NCBI GenBank assembly: GCA_000934455.1
Contig: KN882375.1
Location: 132,827-175,742 of the forward strand
Source: Apostichopus parvimensis
Lineage: Eukaryota; Echinodermata; Holothuroidea; Aspidochirotida; Stichopodidae
Direction: 5' to 3'
DNA length: 42,916 nt
The notes under the pieces are model-generated. The model saw only the letters and a program-made list of their open reading frames with translations, was not told where the DNA came from and did not search any database. Below are positions 11,480-23,700 of the stretch, piece by piece. The stretch's first letter is position 1. Each line of letters begins with the position of its first letter. A program made the translations under genes and the position numbers.

Positions 11480-12765
11480 GGGCAAAAACTACAACGATGG
11501 AACAAGAGACAAACAGATAAGGAAAAAAATGTAAAGTTACTACAGTAATAATAATGTCGTGCATTACAAATATACTGAAAGGACATAGAGATGAAACATT
11601 CTGAACAAGAAAAGAAGAAATAAACATCCCAATATGAAGAAAATTAACATTATCATACAACTAGCCTGATTTCTTTATGTATTTAAACAAGAGTCAAAGA
11701 AAAGAATAAATGTAAAGATGGAAAAAACAAATAGATAAGATTCTCAAGAGAACAATGATATGCTAACACAATCTCCACACAGTGATAGACCGACTATAAA
11801 GCTCGATATCATAATAATAGGAAAATCATAACCCAAAGGAAACTGACTAAACAACCATATTAAACTATACTAAGCCATCGATAAACGACATGACTGCGCG
11901 AACTAAATGCAAGATCGCCCCACGTTTGAAGTTTTCCCTATAAATCAAAACGAACGTCGGAACAGGATCAACATGAACATTGCTACAGAATCAAAACGTA
12001 CAGCGGGCAAAATCAAAACAAACAGAGGGCGATATACTAAGCAAGCCTCTTAGAGCATTTTAGGAACGCCTTCAGCACACGGCAACGACACAGGTCGAAC
12101 CGGTCCATGCTGCATAAACATTTATTGTCTTAGCGTCATATCATCAGGCCCGTATGTACTTGGTTACGGTGACTATAGGCCTGTATATGAGAATCAGTAT
12201 GGCAGTTTCCTCGCGTTCCATGTATCAAACTATCGGTAATAAAACGCGCAGAATCAGTTTGAATAATAAAGGAAAGGATATCGTTCGTTATACCGATATT
12301 AGAAGGTAAATTAGGTCAGAAAAGTAATGATTCGTCCAACCTGGATTTGGCAATGTACCGTCTCGGGTAGTATTACTAGTAACGTGGTGCCTTGTAAGAG
12401 TTTCACCCTCCCCCAACCGACTGCTCTAGGGTGGTTAATGCAGTGCTGAATAAAGCTGATGCCTGGAGTAGCTGTTCAACGGCAGCGGTTAGATCGTGAT
12501 TTTCCATACTGCTTGAAGGGCTGTTCATTCATACTTAATAAAGATTCCTAAATCCTATTGGTCCATTCAGGTCAGCTGACCGTGGTTAATCCTGTGAGTA
12601 ACGCACGCTAGACCGTTGATTAACCCCTTATTCACTGACCTTGTGAAGCACGGTACAGCTCTGTTGGACAGAAGTGTAGTGCATACAAGATGATGTAACA
12701 ACATTTTGTATTAAAACACGGTCAAGGATAACCAAAACAGCGCCATATGTTTTTTTAGTTCATAA
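11480..12765. other. No supported gene
   Basis: I saw no coding signal. At about 12560-12660 a palindrome GGTCAGCTGACC and inverted GGTTAATC/GATTAACC words suggest an old foldback repeat, but its ends cannot be fixed. Confidence 0.4.
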
Positions 12766-12973
12766 GCTCTTGTTCGTTTCGCGTGAACGTTCGTTTTGAA
12801 TTCGTGTAAATGTCCTTTTGCTTACGTTACAACTTCAATGTTATCGTGGCGCTTATCATTTTGTTCTGAGCACTCGTTCATTTCGCGCGAGTGTTCGTTT
12901 AAATTTATTGTGAATGTTCTTTGCTTACAATGCATCTTTATTTTTATGATAGCGCTTGAACTTTTTGTTCTGA
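12766..12973. repeat. Diverged tandem duplication, 2 x 104 bp
   Basis: Copy one (12766-12869) and copy two (12870-12973) share the same order of words: GTTCRTTTCGCG near the start, then GTTCGTTT, TTTGCTTAC, GATAGCGCTT or its variant, and a TTTTGTTCTGA end. They are clearly related but have diverged substantially. The plus-strand open frame at 12796-13137 crosses both copies and is probably not a gene. Confidence 0.6.
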
Positions 12974-15900
12974 CAAGTGGATCAATTTTGACTTCCCGGT
13001 GCTCCTTGTTTATCCTCTTGTTGTATGTGTTTTATATGTTTCGCTACATGATTGTCCTTTTAATCAGTTCTATATGTTACCAAAGTTTTGCGACCAACCG
13101 TATTGTAGCATATGACTGTTTTCCTTGTGAATTATAGGTGTACGTACACTGTTAAGTTTTCAGATTTCTTCTATTGAATTTGTTTCAATTGATACCCTTC
13201 ATTATTTTTATTTCTCTTTTTTAAGTGTGCCTTTCACAATGTTTTAATTGGTATTACATATGTTTGTCATTCTGCGAATTTCTTCTTTTTCATTGTTATT
13301 CTTGTTTATTTGTTGCATCGTTGTATTTTTGCCCAAACGGCCGCCCATAGTAATATAGTGTATCAGAGAGATCAGAGACGTATACAGATATACGGCTCTG
13401 AAAGTGATTTCGAAGAGCGCTCTCGAATTGAAGTTTAATCTGATATAATCTTCATTGTCTAAGCGAGATGAAAATTATAATTACCTACAGAAGAGAAAAT
13501 AATGAGATGTAGTAGGGCAAAAAAATCCACTTTTGTAGATGTTACCGTTACCCAGATGGGACATAGGAAATTTCAACCTTTTCATCTCAAAATATTGAAT
13601 ACTCTATCTCAAGAGTTCGCTTTTATTTCCAAAGTTCTGTGAATTTCGACCTTTTTACCCAAAACTGAAACTCTTTTTTACTTTATATTAAAACTGCCAT
13701 CATATTAATATACATAAATTCCTACCTGGGCCAGGGGGGATTACTCGTGTCATTGCACTTTTGCCATGATTTTATGAATACGATCAAATATTTGTTTGTA
13801 AACAGAAAGTAACTTGTCACAGCACCGCTTGTCTGCACGATGTGTAGCCTATGACTTGTTAAAAAAGGTGACTATGCCATGAAGGTGTTTTAATATCATT
13901 AAACACGTACTGCTTTAAATCATTTTAAACAGAGTATTCAAACATTCGTGGTTGGTTGTTTTGTTCAATGCATCTTCTATCAATTACTGGGCATGTACTT
14001 TTGCCCCGAATTTAACTGTTGGGGAGGAGACATAAATCCTTCTTCCACATGGGACCAACGCCCTGACACCTTAGCCACAGTTGGTTAACATTGATTATAT
14101 GTTATGGTAACTTTATAAAATCCATAGGAATGATTCTCATGCATGTTTATAATTACTGGGTGGGCAAACTAATTTGCTGGGTGATGGCACAGTTGTCCAC
14201 CCAGTTAGTATATGTTATTTACTTCCCTTGTGTCAGGTTCAGACCAAGTCATGTATGTTCGTTAGTATTGATGTTTATTTCTAGAAGCGTCAGACTATGT
14301 AGGCTCGCGCTCTAAACATATTTTATCATAAATAAATGTATTGCAACAAAATTAAAGTAAAGTATTTTCCGTTCAACAGTGTACATATGTGTAAGAGATA
14401 AAGCTACAAACACCGTCCCACCTGCTCAAGACTAAAATAGAGAATTAGTCTGATTCTTTTTATTATTCCTATTATTCATTTTCTTAGGATTCGATTGTTC
14501 TTACTTGTACTTGTTCTTGCAATAATTTAGATCAAGTTGTCTATTTTCCACACCGCATGTGTTCTAATTCATTTTTAATGTCAGGCTTGCCAGATAGCAA
14601 AACTGTATAATCTCATAATTAATTTCTTAATTGGCATCAAAATGAAATTCAGAAAAAGGTTCACAAGAAACAACTCGCAAATTAGCCTTCAAACATCGGG
14701 TTGATGAATTTCATGGGAGCCTTGACTCTTTTCTTACTATATGCCCAATTGACATCATTCTTTAAACTGTCTGTTTTCACCGGGCATGCACAACGTTAAG
14801 TCTCTCCAACAATGCTGATTTTCTTTTATGGGCGCCAAAATGTCTAGACCGATGTAAGAAACACCTGTATTTGAAATCGGTGACTCATGCTATTGAATAC
14901 CTGTGTACATCTTTCACTGACAATGAATGGTTTAGTGTTATATTGGTGGAGGTTGCAGATGTTGCTTGTTTCATGCAGTTGTCTGTTACAATTGACCTGT
15001 TAACTGGATTTTAAGGTTGGATTATTTTTGGAGAGGAAACCGCTGCTAATAGTAATAGCTAAAACAGTAATATTGATCAGTGACATCATTTGACGGTATG
15101 GTATAGAGGCCTAGGCTAGAATTGATATATTGACCAGCAATATGCAGATCTAACATATAGGCTATGGTTATCTTAGAAGTCTTAAACATTCAGTCAAATA
15201 TCACCATAGAAGGCATACCTTAAGAAAGAAGACATTCTTGGAAATCTAACTCATTAATAATAAAATATATTAGCCTTAGTTGTTGACTGATTATCACAAA
15301 TGCCCCAGTTAAAGCATATCTAACCTAACAAGGAACTGACAAGTTGCAATAAAATACAGTCGGATCACTCAGTTTGCTTTAAAACTTATAAGTTAAGAGA
15401 AGTGTAAAACAAGTCATTAAAATTATCGACTGGCAGATAAAAAAATAACTATTATTTCGCGAACAATTACTTATTCTAGCTAAAAAAAAAAACATTAACT
15501 AACTGTAGAAACCTTGCTTTCCTTCAAAAATCTTAAATTACGAAAATTGGTCCAACTCGTTCTTACATAACCTGTCGTCTAGGCCTTCATACAAGTCAAT
15601 ATATAGCAATCCACAATGATCATTCTAAGGACCTAAATTATTCAATCTTTGTGGTCTGAAGTAACAGCAAATTATATAAAAAGCCCTCAGTTTTATTTTA
15701 CCAAGCAGGCTGTCTGAAATAATATTATTTATTAAATTATTTTAAGTTGAATCACCTAACTCCTGCCAATATACCTGACATTAATGTGAAATATAGTTTT
15801 GTTCAATATAAGGCTTTCAACCTCTGTACAACAAAATTGAAACAAAATTGTATTAAAAATTAAAACTTTCGTTAATGTCTTTCTGGCAGTAATTCGAACG

Positions 15901-17360
15901 TTCTGTTCGCCTACAGTTACAGTTCATTTTCTTTTTATTTGTCTTATGGATTTTAGTCGTACGTCAATTCCAAGCTACCAGAGATATGTCCACATCATCC
16001 AAGTTTAAAACGTAAAACGTTTTCAAAATTGAAAGTTCGCCACTAATTTCAACTTGTATCAATCAATAACAGATGTTCGCTTTAGAGGCGCCATCCTTAC
16101 ATTCAAGTTTTAATAAACTGATTTATCGCGTGTTTGTTAATTAACGTTTGTCCGCTAACTGTTCACATAGTAACAGAATATACTAAAATGAAGACCCAAT
16201 CAACCCGATTAAACTGAAAAGTAGAAATTAATTAATTTAAGTAAACATTCAAGAATACGAAGTATTTCAAGATCATAACATAACATTATGTTTAATGAAA
16301 TATATTTTAAAAAAGCGGATGGTGTTATTTAATTGGAAGAAACGATAAATTTTAGAAAGTTAAGATCATTGGCATTATTACCATTAGGCATATCTACAAA
16401 CACAAAGGAAGAAAGAAATGTTACTTAAATTTCGAAGAAATCCACTAGAAGTTAAGTCACACTCAAACCAGTAACTTAGGAATGTAGTTGGTAATTCAGG
16501 AGACCATATCGGTAATTTCCATGAGATGGTAATTAAATAAATTAATTAGCTTTTAGTAGTTGGAGAACCAAACAGAGATAGACGTCATCATTAAAACAAA
16601 TCTTATTTACCGGAAATAATTAAAATTCACGTTGGATCGTCGGATTTAGTTAAATAATTAAGTAATTTGTTAATTAAAATATTATCATATCACATTTTTT
16701 ATTATATTCAAGCCTCATCAACCGTTTCTCTTGAAGCATGACATTGATCTATATCTGCTTCTCTAAAATACATCTTTATTATCAGTAACAACTTATTTAT
16801 TTAACCATAAATTCTTCCAAAAATCGTTAAACTTTTATAAAACAGTTGTATTGGTTGAAGTTGAGGTTTCCTTTTCATGATTCCAATTACAATAATGACT
16901 ACAATTTACATTTTAAATTACATTTTCCTTCTGAAAGTTCAAAATGAAAAACACAATTAAATAAATATGATCAACATTTTTCTTCAAAAGATAGAATAAT
17001 CTCAATTTTTGATTACCCGATCTTTGTAACCTTCTCATCCCGTCTTGGAGATGTGTTTCTGATTAATTAATAAATTAAAATTGCTTCACTCTATTCATTT
17101 GTATCCTTGCATTCTTATTTGATTAAACCTTAACAGGTTATCAGCCTTTAATTAATCATTTATCGTTAAACAATTACAATAATCCTTTAATCCTACATAA
17201 CCGATCTATTTCCTCTAATCGAATCCATTTATTTATATTTGTATTTGACTACCTTTAAAATCTATCCCTTATGTACGTTCCATTAATGTATTCCTTTTTA
17301 CAAATAAACAAAACCCAAATGTCATAGTTTATTGCTTTATTTTCCTTTATTTATATGTCG
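12974..17360. other. AT-rich non-coding stretch upstream of LRR gene
   Basis: No gene could be supported in about 4.4 kb. From roughly 15.5 kb onward the sequence is very AT-rich, with many TTAATTAA words. Upstream exons of the LRR gene were looked for (Leu-rich open stretches ending in a GTAAGT donor) and not found. Confidence 0.4.
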
Positions 17361-17410
17361 NNNNNNNNNNNNNNNNNNNNNNNNNNNNNNNNNNNNNNNN
17401 NNNNNNNNNN
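17361..17410. other. Assembly gap of 50 N
   Basis: Fifty consecutive N lie about 120 bp upstream of the first recognisable LRR exon. The true gap size is unknown, so missing 5' exons may lie in it. Confidence 0.99.
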
Positions 17411-17527
17411 AATACCATAATAATTATTTTAATCCTAACCAAATCCAATATATTTATCTCTATGTACTCTATTATCATTTACTCTATTCTTTCATTCTAG
17501 ATTCATATCTCCTGTGTGTATCTACAG

Positions 17528-17709
17528 TACTGCTCTCCTAGAGTTGATGAGTCTGGTCTGAACCTTATCTTTAAGTCTGGTCTCTATCTCTCTATCCTGA
17601 GTTCTCTCCAGAAGCTGGAGTTCGTTGAATTAAACATGAGACTACTTACTCAAGCATTTGTGGCCATGCTCTCTTACTCCTCAAAGTGTACAAGCTTGAA
17701 GGATCTTAC
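17528..17709 (+). CDS. LRR exon A of the NLR-like gene
   Basis: The frame reads YCSPRVDESGLNLIFKSG, then a full repeat containing LQKLEFVELNMRLLTQAFVA and MLSYSSKCTSLKDL, and ends in phase 2 at a GTAAGT donor (17710). The acceptor is either CTACAG (ending 17527) or ATTCTAG (ending 17500); both keep the frame open. The start of the exon is therefore uncertain by 27 nt. A different frame at the beginning also looks Leu-rich (ALLELMSLV) but stops, which may hint at an old frameshift. Confidence 0.6.
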
Positions 17710-20700
17710 GTAAGTATTCCGGTGTGGATGTTAGAATCATCATAAAGCTAGGATTCCATAAGCACGGATACGGATACGGAATGCGGTTGCGGCATACGGT
17801 TGCGATGTGCGGATGCGTACGTTTGCGATTCCAACAATGCGGATATGAATCTGATACTGATGCGGTCGTAACTAAGGGACCGTGCTTAAGTGATCAGAAT
17901 ATATATTAGCAAAATGGCACCAAACACGTCTAGAATGCGTTTACAACGACTGCATGCACTGGAAGAACACCTGACATTGATGATTGCGATGTATCTGACG
18001 ATAAAGGTTGGTGTTTGAAACAGGTTTGATCATCATCGGAAGCATTTCTGGGTTTCATCTGTTCCATAAGAAAGTTTGATAATAGCCTAGGCTTATGTTA
18101 AATACGTTGAAACTGCCGGTAGGTTACATCGTCTGTGGTTGTTATCCAGAAACTCTTCTCATGTAAAATCACAGAACATGCGAATTCCATTAGATACATA
18201 AATCCTGCAGAGGTGTGATATGCCCGGCGCAGTTCATGCACTAGTCGTATTTACCAAAAGTCCAGAATCCTAGCTATGACCTATGTATAGGGAGGTCCCT
18301 TGACTTCATAGAGATTTGTTGGCTCGTGTCCGATTTCGTTGCTAAAAGCTTTTTAATCGTGAATCTTAAATGTCTTTCTTTATTTCTCTGTTTACACTTA
18401 TTAAAAGGTTTGCTAAATTTATTAAACCAACTCAACCCCAGCTAGCTGCCCCTTGTCCAAAAATTACTAAGCACCTGAAAGAGAATACCGGATTACTAAA
18501 TGATTGTGTACTATGACTGTATACTGGTTTTCATTTAAAGAAACGGCAAGAAAAAAACAAAAAACACCGATGGTGGGCTCATAAACTGTAACGTAACCGA
18601 CGCAGATATGGGGCATATCATACTTCCATCAAATTAAGGTAACATACGCCCATTAAAAGCCCCATTGACTTACACACTAATCACAAAGGTAATGTGGTCT
18701 TTTAGTCTAGATAGAAGCTTTTACTAGCTAAACGCTACCCATCACCGGATAGCTAACAAGTAGGCCTTTCATGGCACTATCAATTTTTCGTATCATGACC
18801 ATGTAGATTTTTTGATATCCGAGCCGGAAGTTTTTCGTCACTTGTAAACAAACCTCTTCACTCAGTAGTAAACAATTTTCCTACGCTGCTCCTGGGAAGC
18901 CTAAAGGGGTCTAAAATTGCCTCAATTGACCAATTTTTGTTCACCACATGTACTTCCATTCAAGCTCTTCAACATGAAAGCCACAACAAACTAGATCATG
19001 ATTGATAACAGGTCAAAGAAAGATGTTCTCCTGCTGCTTTTTGGCACTTTTCCTGAAGGAGAACAATCGAGTGGATGGATATAGACTCTAATAGAAGTAT
19101 GCCACCTTAAATGTTTTTACAGAGAAAGCAAATCGCCTGTATAATCAATTTTACCATTAAAGCACACTATTATTGTCACCAAAGGCTAGATTTTCCCATT
19201 GACTTGGTGTGGTAATAAAAAACATGTGGTCAAAGATAGCAGCAATAACGAAAGCATTCGGTGAATATTTTTAGTGCCAGCTAACTGCGACACAATTTGA
19301 GCGAATAAAAAGATGGTTAGGCTAGATTTTCCCATTGACTTAGTGTGGCATCAGGTTTTGTACACCTACCTACCAGTATGAGATTTGCCCAAGCTTCCCT
19401 TCCTAAGATATCATGTTTACAAAGTTTTCCTAATTTGACTCCCCGTAATCCCTAATGACATTTGATCTACCAGAAACAATAGGCTATTGTAATCAATGTG
19501 GTACTTAGGCATAACAAATTTAAAATTGAATTGGTTCCATGCATCCTATAATTCATTTATTAATGCTGTAGAAATGGTTGCTGTAAGTTGCGATGACAAT
19601 GGCATAATGGGGACTTGAATCAGATCCGGATTTTCTGCATTAAAAAAAGTTGAGAAATCTGCAATTTTAAGCACGATCTGAATTGGGGACACAACCTCTT
19701 CATTCTCTCTGCACAACTCTGAAAAAACAACTCATCACCATATTTTACTGATGGCTCCTGCATAGCCTTCTCCATATCCTCCCAATGTCGCTTATGCTGT
19801 TGAATGAGGTCTTTCAGTGCATGTTCTAGCACACTATCCGTTTCTTGTCTCTCTTTGTTCTTTCTGTTAGTTTTTAGTTGAACAGGCATTTCGTCAGCAT
19901 CACATGTGCTTGTGGATGGTCTGAAGTCCAAGGTAAGCTGTCCTGGTGATGGTGACGGGGCAGGCGACACGGCTTTACTTGTACTGTGGAAAGAGCTAAT
20001 AATGAAAATATAAAGCAATGATTCCCTCTCACTTCAATATTCCATACTTTGTTTTCAATCTCAATGTTCCTTGAAAAAATTCTTGTACTGACAACTCTCC
20101 TCAATATTTACCTTTTTCTCCAGATTTCTGGCCACTGGGGAATCTTTTCGTTCCATCGCATTTGACTATCGTGTAGGATACACCACAGGTGGTAATATTG
20201 TTGGTGAAGTTGTTAAGGTGATATGGAATCGGATGTCAACCGTTTTCATGCCAGTTCCAAACACCAGTAGCAAATATAAATTGATTGCAGATAATGTTTT
20301 GACGAAGTGGCAATTCCCACATTGCTTGGGGGCAATAGATGGCAAACATATTGTTATGAAGGCGCCACCAAATTCCGGATCACTTATTTCAATTATAAGA
20401 ACACATTCTCTACAGTCCTCATGGCATTATTTGATGCGAACTTACAATTCATTTGCATTGATATTGGTGCATATGGCAGAAATAGTGATGGTGGTGTCTT
20501 TGCTAATTCAAACCTGGGAAAAGCTATTGCAGCCAATAATTTACAGCTACCAGATGATTCAACCCTACCAGAAGCAGAACACCTTGGAAAAGTCCCTTAT
20601 GTGCTTGTCGGTGATGAGGCGTTTCCACTGCAAAAGCATATCCTTCGTCCATACCCTGGGAGGGGTTGTCCGCACGATCTGCAATTTTTAAAATGAGATT

Positions 20701-23700
20701 GTCAAGAGCACGAAGGATTGTTGAGAACTGTTTCGGTATACTGGCTGCTCGGTGGAGATTTTACCACACGAACATTGCCGTTCGAGCAACATGTGTTCTT
20801 CACAATCTTATACAAAGAGATACAACCCAGCCCAAGTTACTAAACTGAACCAAGCATCCAATGCAGGGAAATATTTAAGGAGTATTTCTGCAATGCAGCT
20901 CCAGTTGAATGGCAAGAATCCCATGTGACTCGAGGTATTTTCATGGCATAAAGTGACAAACTGAAAACATGCCCCAACAGAATATGCTTACCTTACAATT
21001 GAAGTCGAACCACCATACACTTCACCATCAAGAGATATCTCACCCTCAGATGGAATGTTGCTCTCAGTACTGTAGTAGAAAGAGATTAAGATGTTGCAAA
21101 TGTGTTGTACAACATGTTGCTTCATTTGTACAAGTCCTTTTCAATAACAGAGGATGGTTGTTCTGGTTACCACAAACTGAACCCTGTAAAAATCTGATCA
21201 TATCCCCCCACCCATTGAATTATACTGCAGTAATTACCGAAATTTTAAAGCCATATTTGTTTTTCCTTCAGCAAGCAAGCACAAAATGTAATTTTGTCAG
21301 TATTTCAAATAGATCATTGCCAATTAATATATAGCCAGGATATGGACTTTTGATGAGGATTGTTTAATTATCTCAGAAAGTTTACTGATTTTAAATTATT
21401 AATTGTTTTCTTCAAATAAACTGGTCAAGAAAAGACATCATCTCGAAATATTTCCATTTCTGTGCCCTTTCTGCAGCCTGTCCACTTTTCTTTGTTTTCA
21501 CTTCTCTCCGTTTCTTCATGTAACTGTCCCGTTGATTTCGCCACCTTTTCTTTCACTCCGATGCTGAAATGATGAAGGAAATACCCTAAATAAGCTCATA
21601 AGAAGTTTTATTAGTTTCTCCAGTGTATCATTATGCTACTTGATAAAGATGAAAAGAAAGGAACAATGACTGTAATTTTCCACATTTGCTTTTTCAATCC
21701 CTAAAATATGTAACTTAACACTAAACATATATCTGATGACTATAAAGAAACTGTACTTGAACACAATGACCAGTCCTTACTACATATGCCATTACTATAT
21801 ATACAGCAATGTCCCTATTTTCGTGTGTCGCCTAATTTCATGCACCCCAATGTTTGTACTGTTTGCACCTAGGGAGGAAGTCATATACTATAACTACATT
21901 GATCTGCAGTGTTTGTCTTGAGAAAATGATGACCCCTAATGTAAATATGTTTTAGAACTCCAAAATTGTCTGCTTTGATGTCACTATGCATGTGGGACCT
22001 GGGCCTAAGCTTTGTTCTAAGGTGAACTGCACTGATTAAATAATGTTGCAGTTATTGTTCAAATGTTGGCATTTCCATTATCACAGAAATTACAATTCGA
22101 TTTCTGATTTCATCATTATTTTGGCCTATATTTAGTCCTCCCCAATACAACATAGACCAGGACTTGGTCTAACGTCTAACTAGCTAAAGGTGAGTTCATA
22201 ATCATATTCATAATCATCATAGTCAAAGTTTCTCAATCGGTGATGCTTGGCCTAATACTAGTAGTACTTCTACAAGTAAGCCTAGCCTAGTAGCAGTAGA
22301 TACCATGTCTAACTGCCGATATATAAAACCGGCCCATCTTACAAAAATAGTCTTAAGTTTGCCATCATACACAATTCGGTGATAACGACAGAGCTTGTTC
22401 AATAATGATATTGAATAGGCCCTAAACCGGAGGTATGACTATGCGAGCAACACGAAGTAGGCCTAGGCTTCTAACGTTAGACCTAACCTAGGCATCAATA
22501 CCATGGATTACGTTAGGTTAGGCCTCAGACCTACTCACGTCGATTTCTTCTCTGTTCATAACGTTGGCAATGCTCTGCCAAACGTTAAAACATATCTGGG
22601 CATCCCTATGCTCAGGAAGTCTAGCATCGTAAAGACACGGATGCTTCCTAACCAGCTCGATGAGCGTTTCATTCTCTAAGATACTTATATCGTGTTTTCC
22701 TCGCGGCATTTTTCTTTGTTTGGCAAGTCAAAAGTAGAGGGGTGTCGAAATATTATTGCGTATTTACATGAGGACGTCATATCAACTGTTCATCGTATGC
22801 GGCTAGCATCCGAATGGCCGTACCAATCGCTACATGAAGCGATCAAAGTTACCGCATGCGTATCTGCATTCAAAAACGCATCCGCATCCGTACAGATGGG
22901 ATCACAACCGTTGAAATTCAATGAGAGCGTATTTTGCCGCTTCCGTATCCGTATCCGAATCCGTGTGTATGGAATCCTACCTGAACAGTTAAACAGGAAA
23001 TTAATTTAATTAATAAAAGTTATCATTATTAAACCAACAGTATATAATGTAAAGTCTGCTGTATTTTAATGTCAAGGATTGGATTTAATAAGTTTAAGTG
23101 GATTTATTGCACTGAATAAACTAGGCCATCGTGAAAGGAATTCTGTAGGATGTTAAGATAAATAACACGAAATAAAATGGATATATAGGTAACATTTTAA
23201 GAGAGGGGTTGATAGAGAGGGTTGAAGGTTCGGTGGGGTCGTTTAAAACGTTCTTTGTTTAGATTATTGTTACAGTTTAACTCAAAAATGGGTTTACGAA
23301 TGACAATGATGTTTATTAGAAACAAACAAGAGTTATACACACAAGGTATTTGGATTTTAATAATTCTAGTGAGTATTATGAATATTATAAAATAGAGTTT
23401 TTGAGTTTATAAGTAATCAATGTTACTTTTGAAATTGAAACCTCCAAAATGTGGTTAATTATATAAATTGTATTCAACTAATATGTTTAAAATTATTAAT
23501 ATAAAAGTAGTGAATGATGACAATAAAAAAAAGCAAAAACATATACATTTATTGTTCAAAACCCAAGAAATAAATTATACTACTTTTTAAAAAACTAAAA
23601 TGTATACCAAACAAGAAACCAATAAAAACAGTTTTTGTTGTCGCAGTTTTAATATTATTAATCAAAATAAGGTAAGAAATTAAATATAAAACGAAAAGCA

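Larger units (their letters stand above)
19620..22709 (-). pseudogene. Harbinger MADF-BESS accessory gene, broken (span)
   Basis: Three minus-strand exons are recognisable: 22539-22709, 21422-21563 and 19620-19983. Together they encode a MADF domain (about the first 100 residues) followed by a Pro/Ser linker and a BESS motif. In Harbinger elements such a protein binds the transposon ends and escorts the transposase to the nucleus. Exons 2 and 3 join in phase. Exons 1 and 2 do not: the frame that gives KKRWRNQRDSYMKK meets an in-frame TGA (21553-21555), or a one-base shift is needed to join exon 1. Either way the gene looks disabled. The transposase lies on the other strand inside its second intron. 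Confidence 0.75.
17746..22982. mobile_element. PIF/Harbinger DNA transposon, 5237 bp, inactive
   Basis: The ends are inverted repeats: the left AGCTAGGATTCCATA and the reverse complement of the right AGGTAGGATTCCATA differ at one base. They continue into CACGGAT and then CGGATACGG words. The flanking triplets are TAA (17743-17745) and GAA (22983-22985), with AAA at the paralogous empty site, consistent with the 3-bp TWA duplication typical of this superfamily after decay. The element carries the usual two genes: a DDE nuclease (plus strand, 20124-20848) and a MADF-BESS DNA-binding protein (minus strand, 22709-19620). Both are broken, so it cannot move by itself. It lies in an intron of the LRR gene. 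Confidence 0.9.

Noticed and set aside
12796..13137. 113-codon ORF with hydrophobic, membrane-like segments
   Set aside because: It crosses the 104-bp tandem duplication and its hydrophobicity follows from T-rich DNA; there is no ATG-based start or splice support.
20969..21334. 121-codon plus-strand ORF after the transposase
   Set aside because: Codon content and composition do not continue the transposase family, and it lies in the intron of the antisense MADF gene.
22692..23009. 105-codon plus-strand ORF at the right end of Harbinger
   Set aside because: It is antisense to MADF exon 1 and runs through the GCGGAT array and the terminal repeat into flanking DNA.
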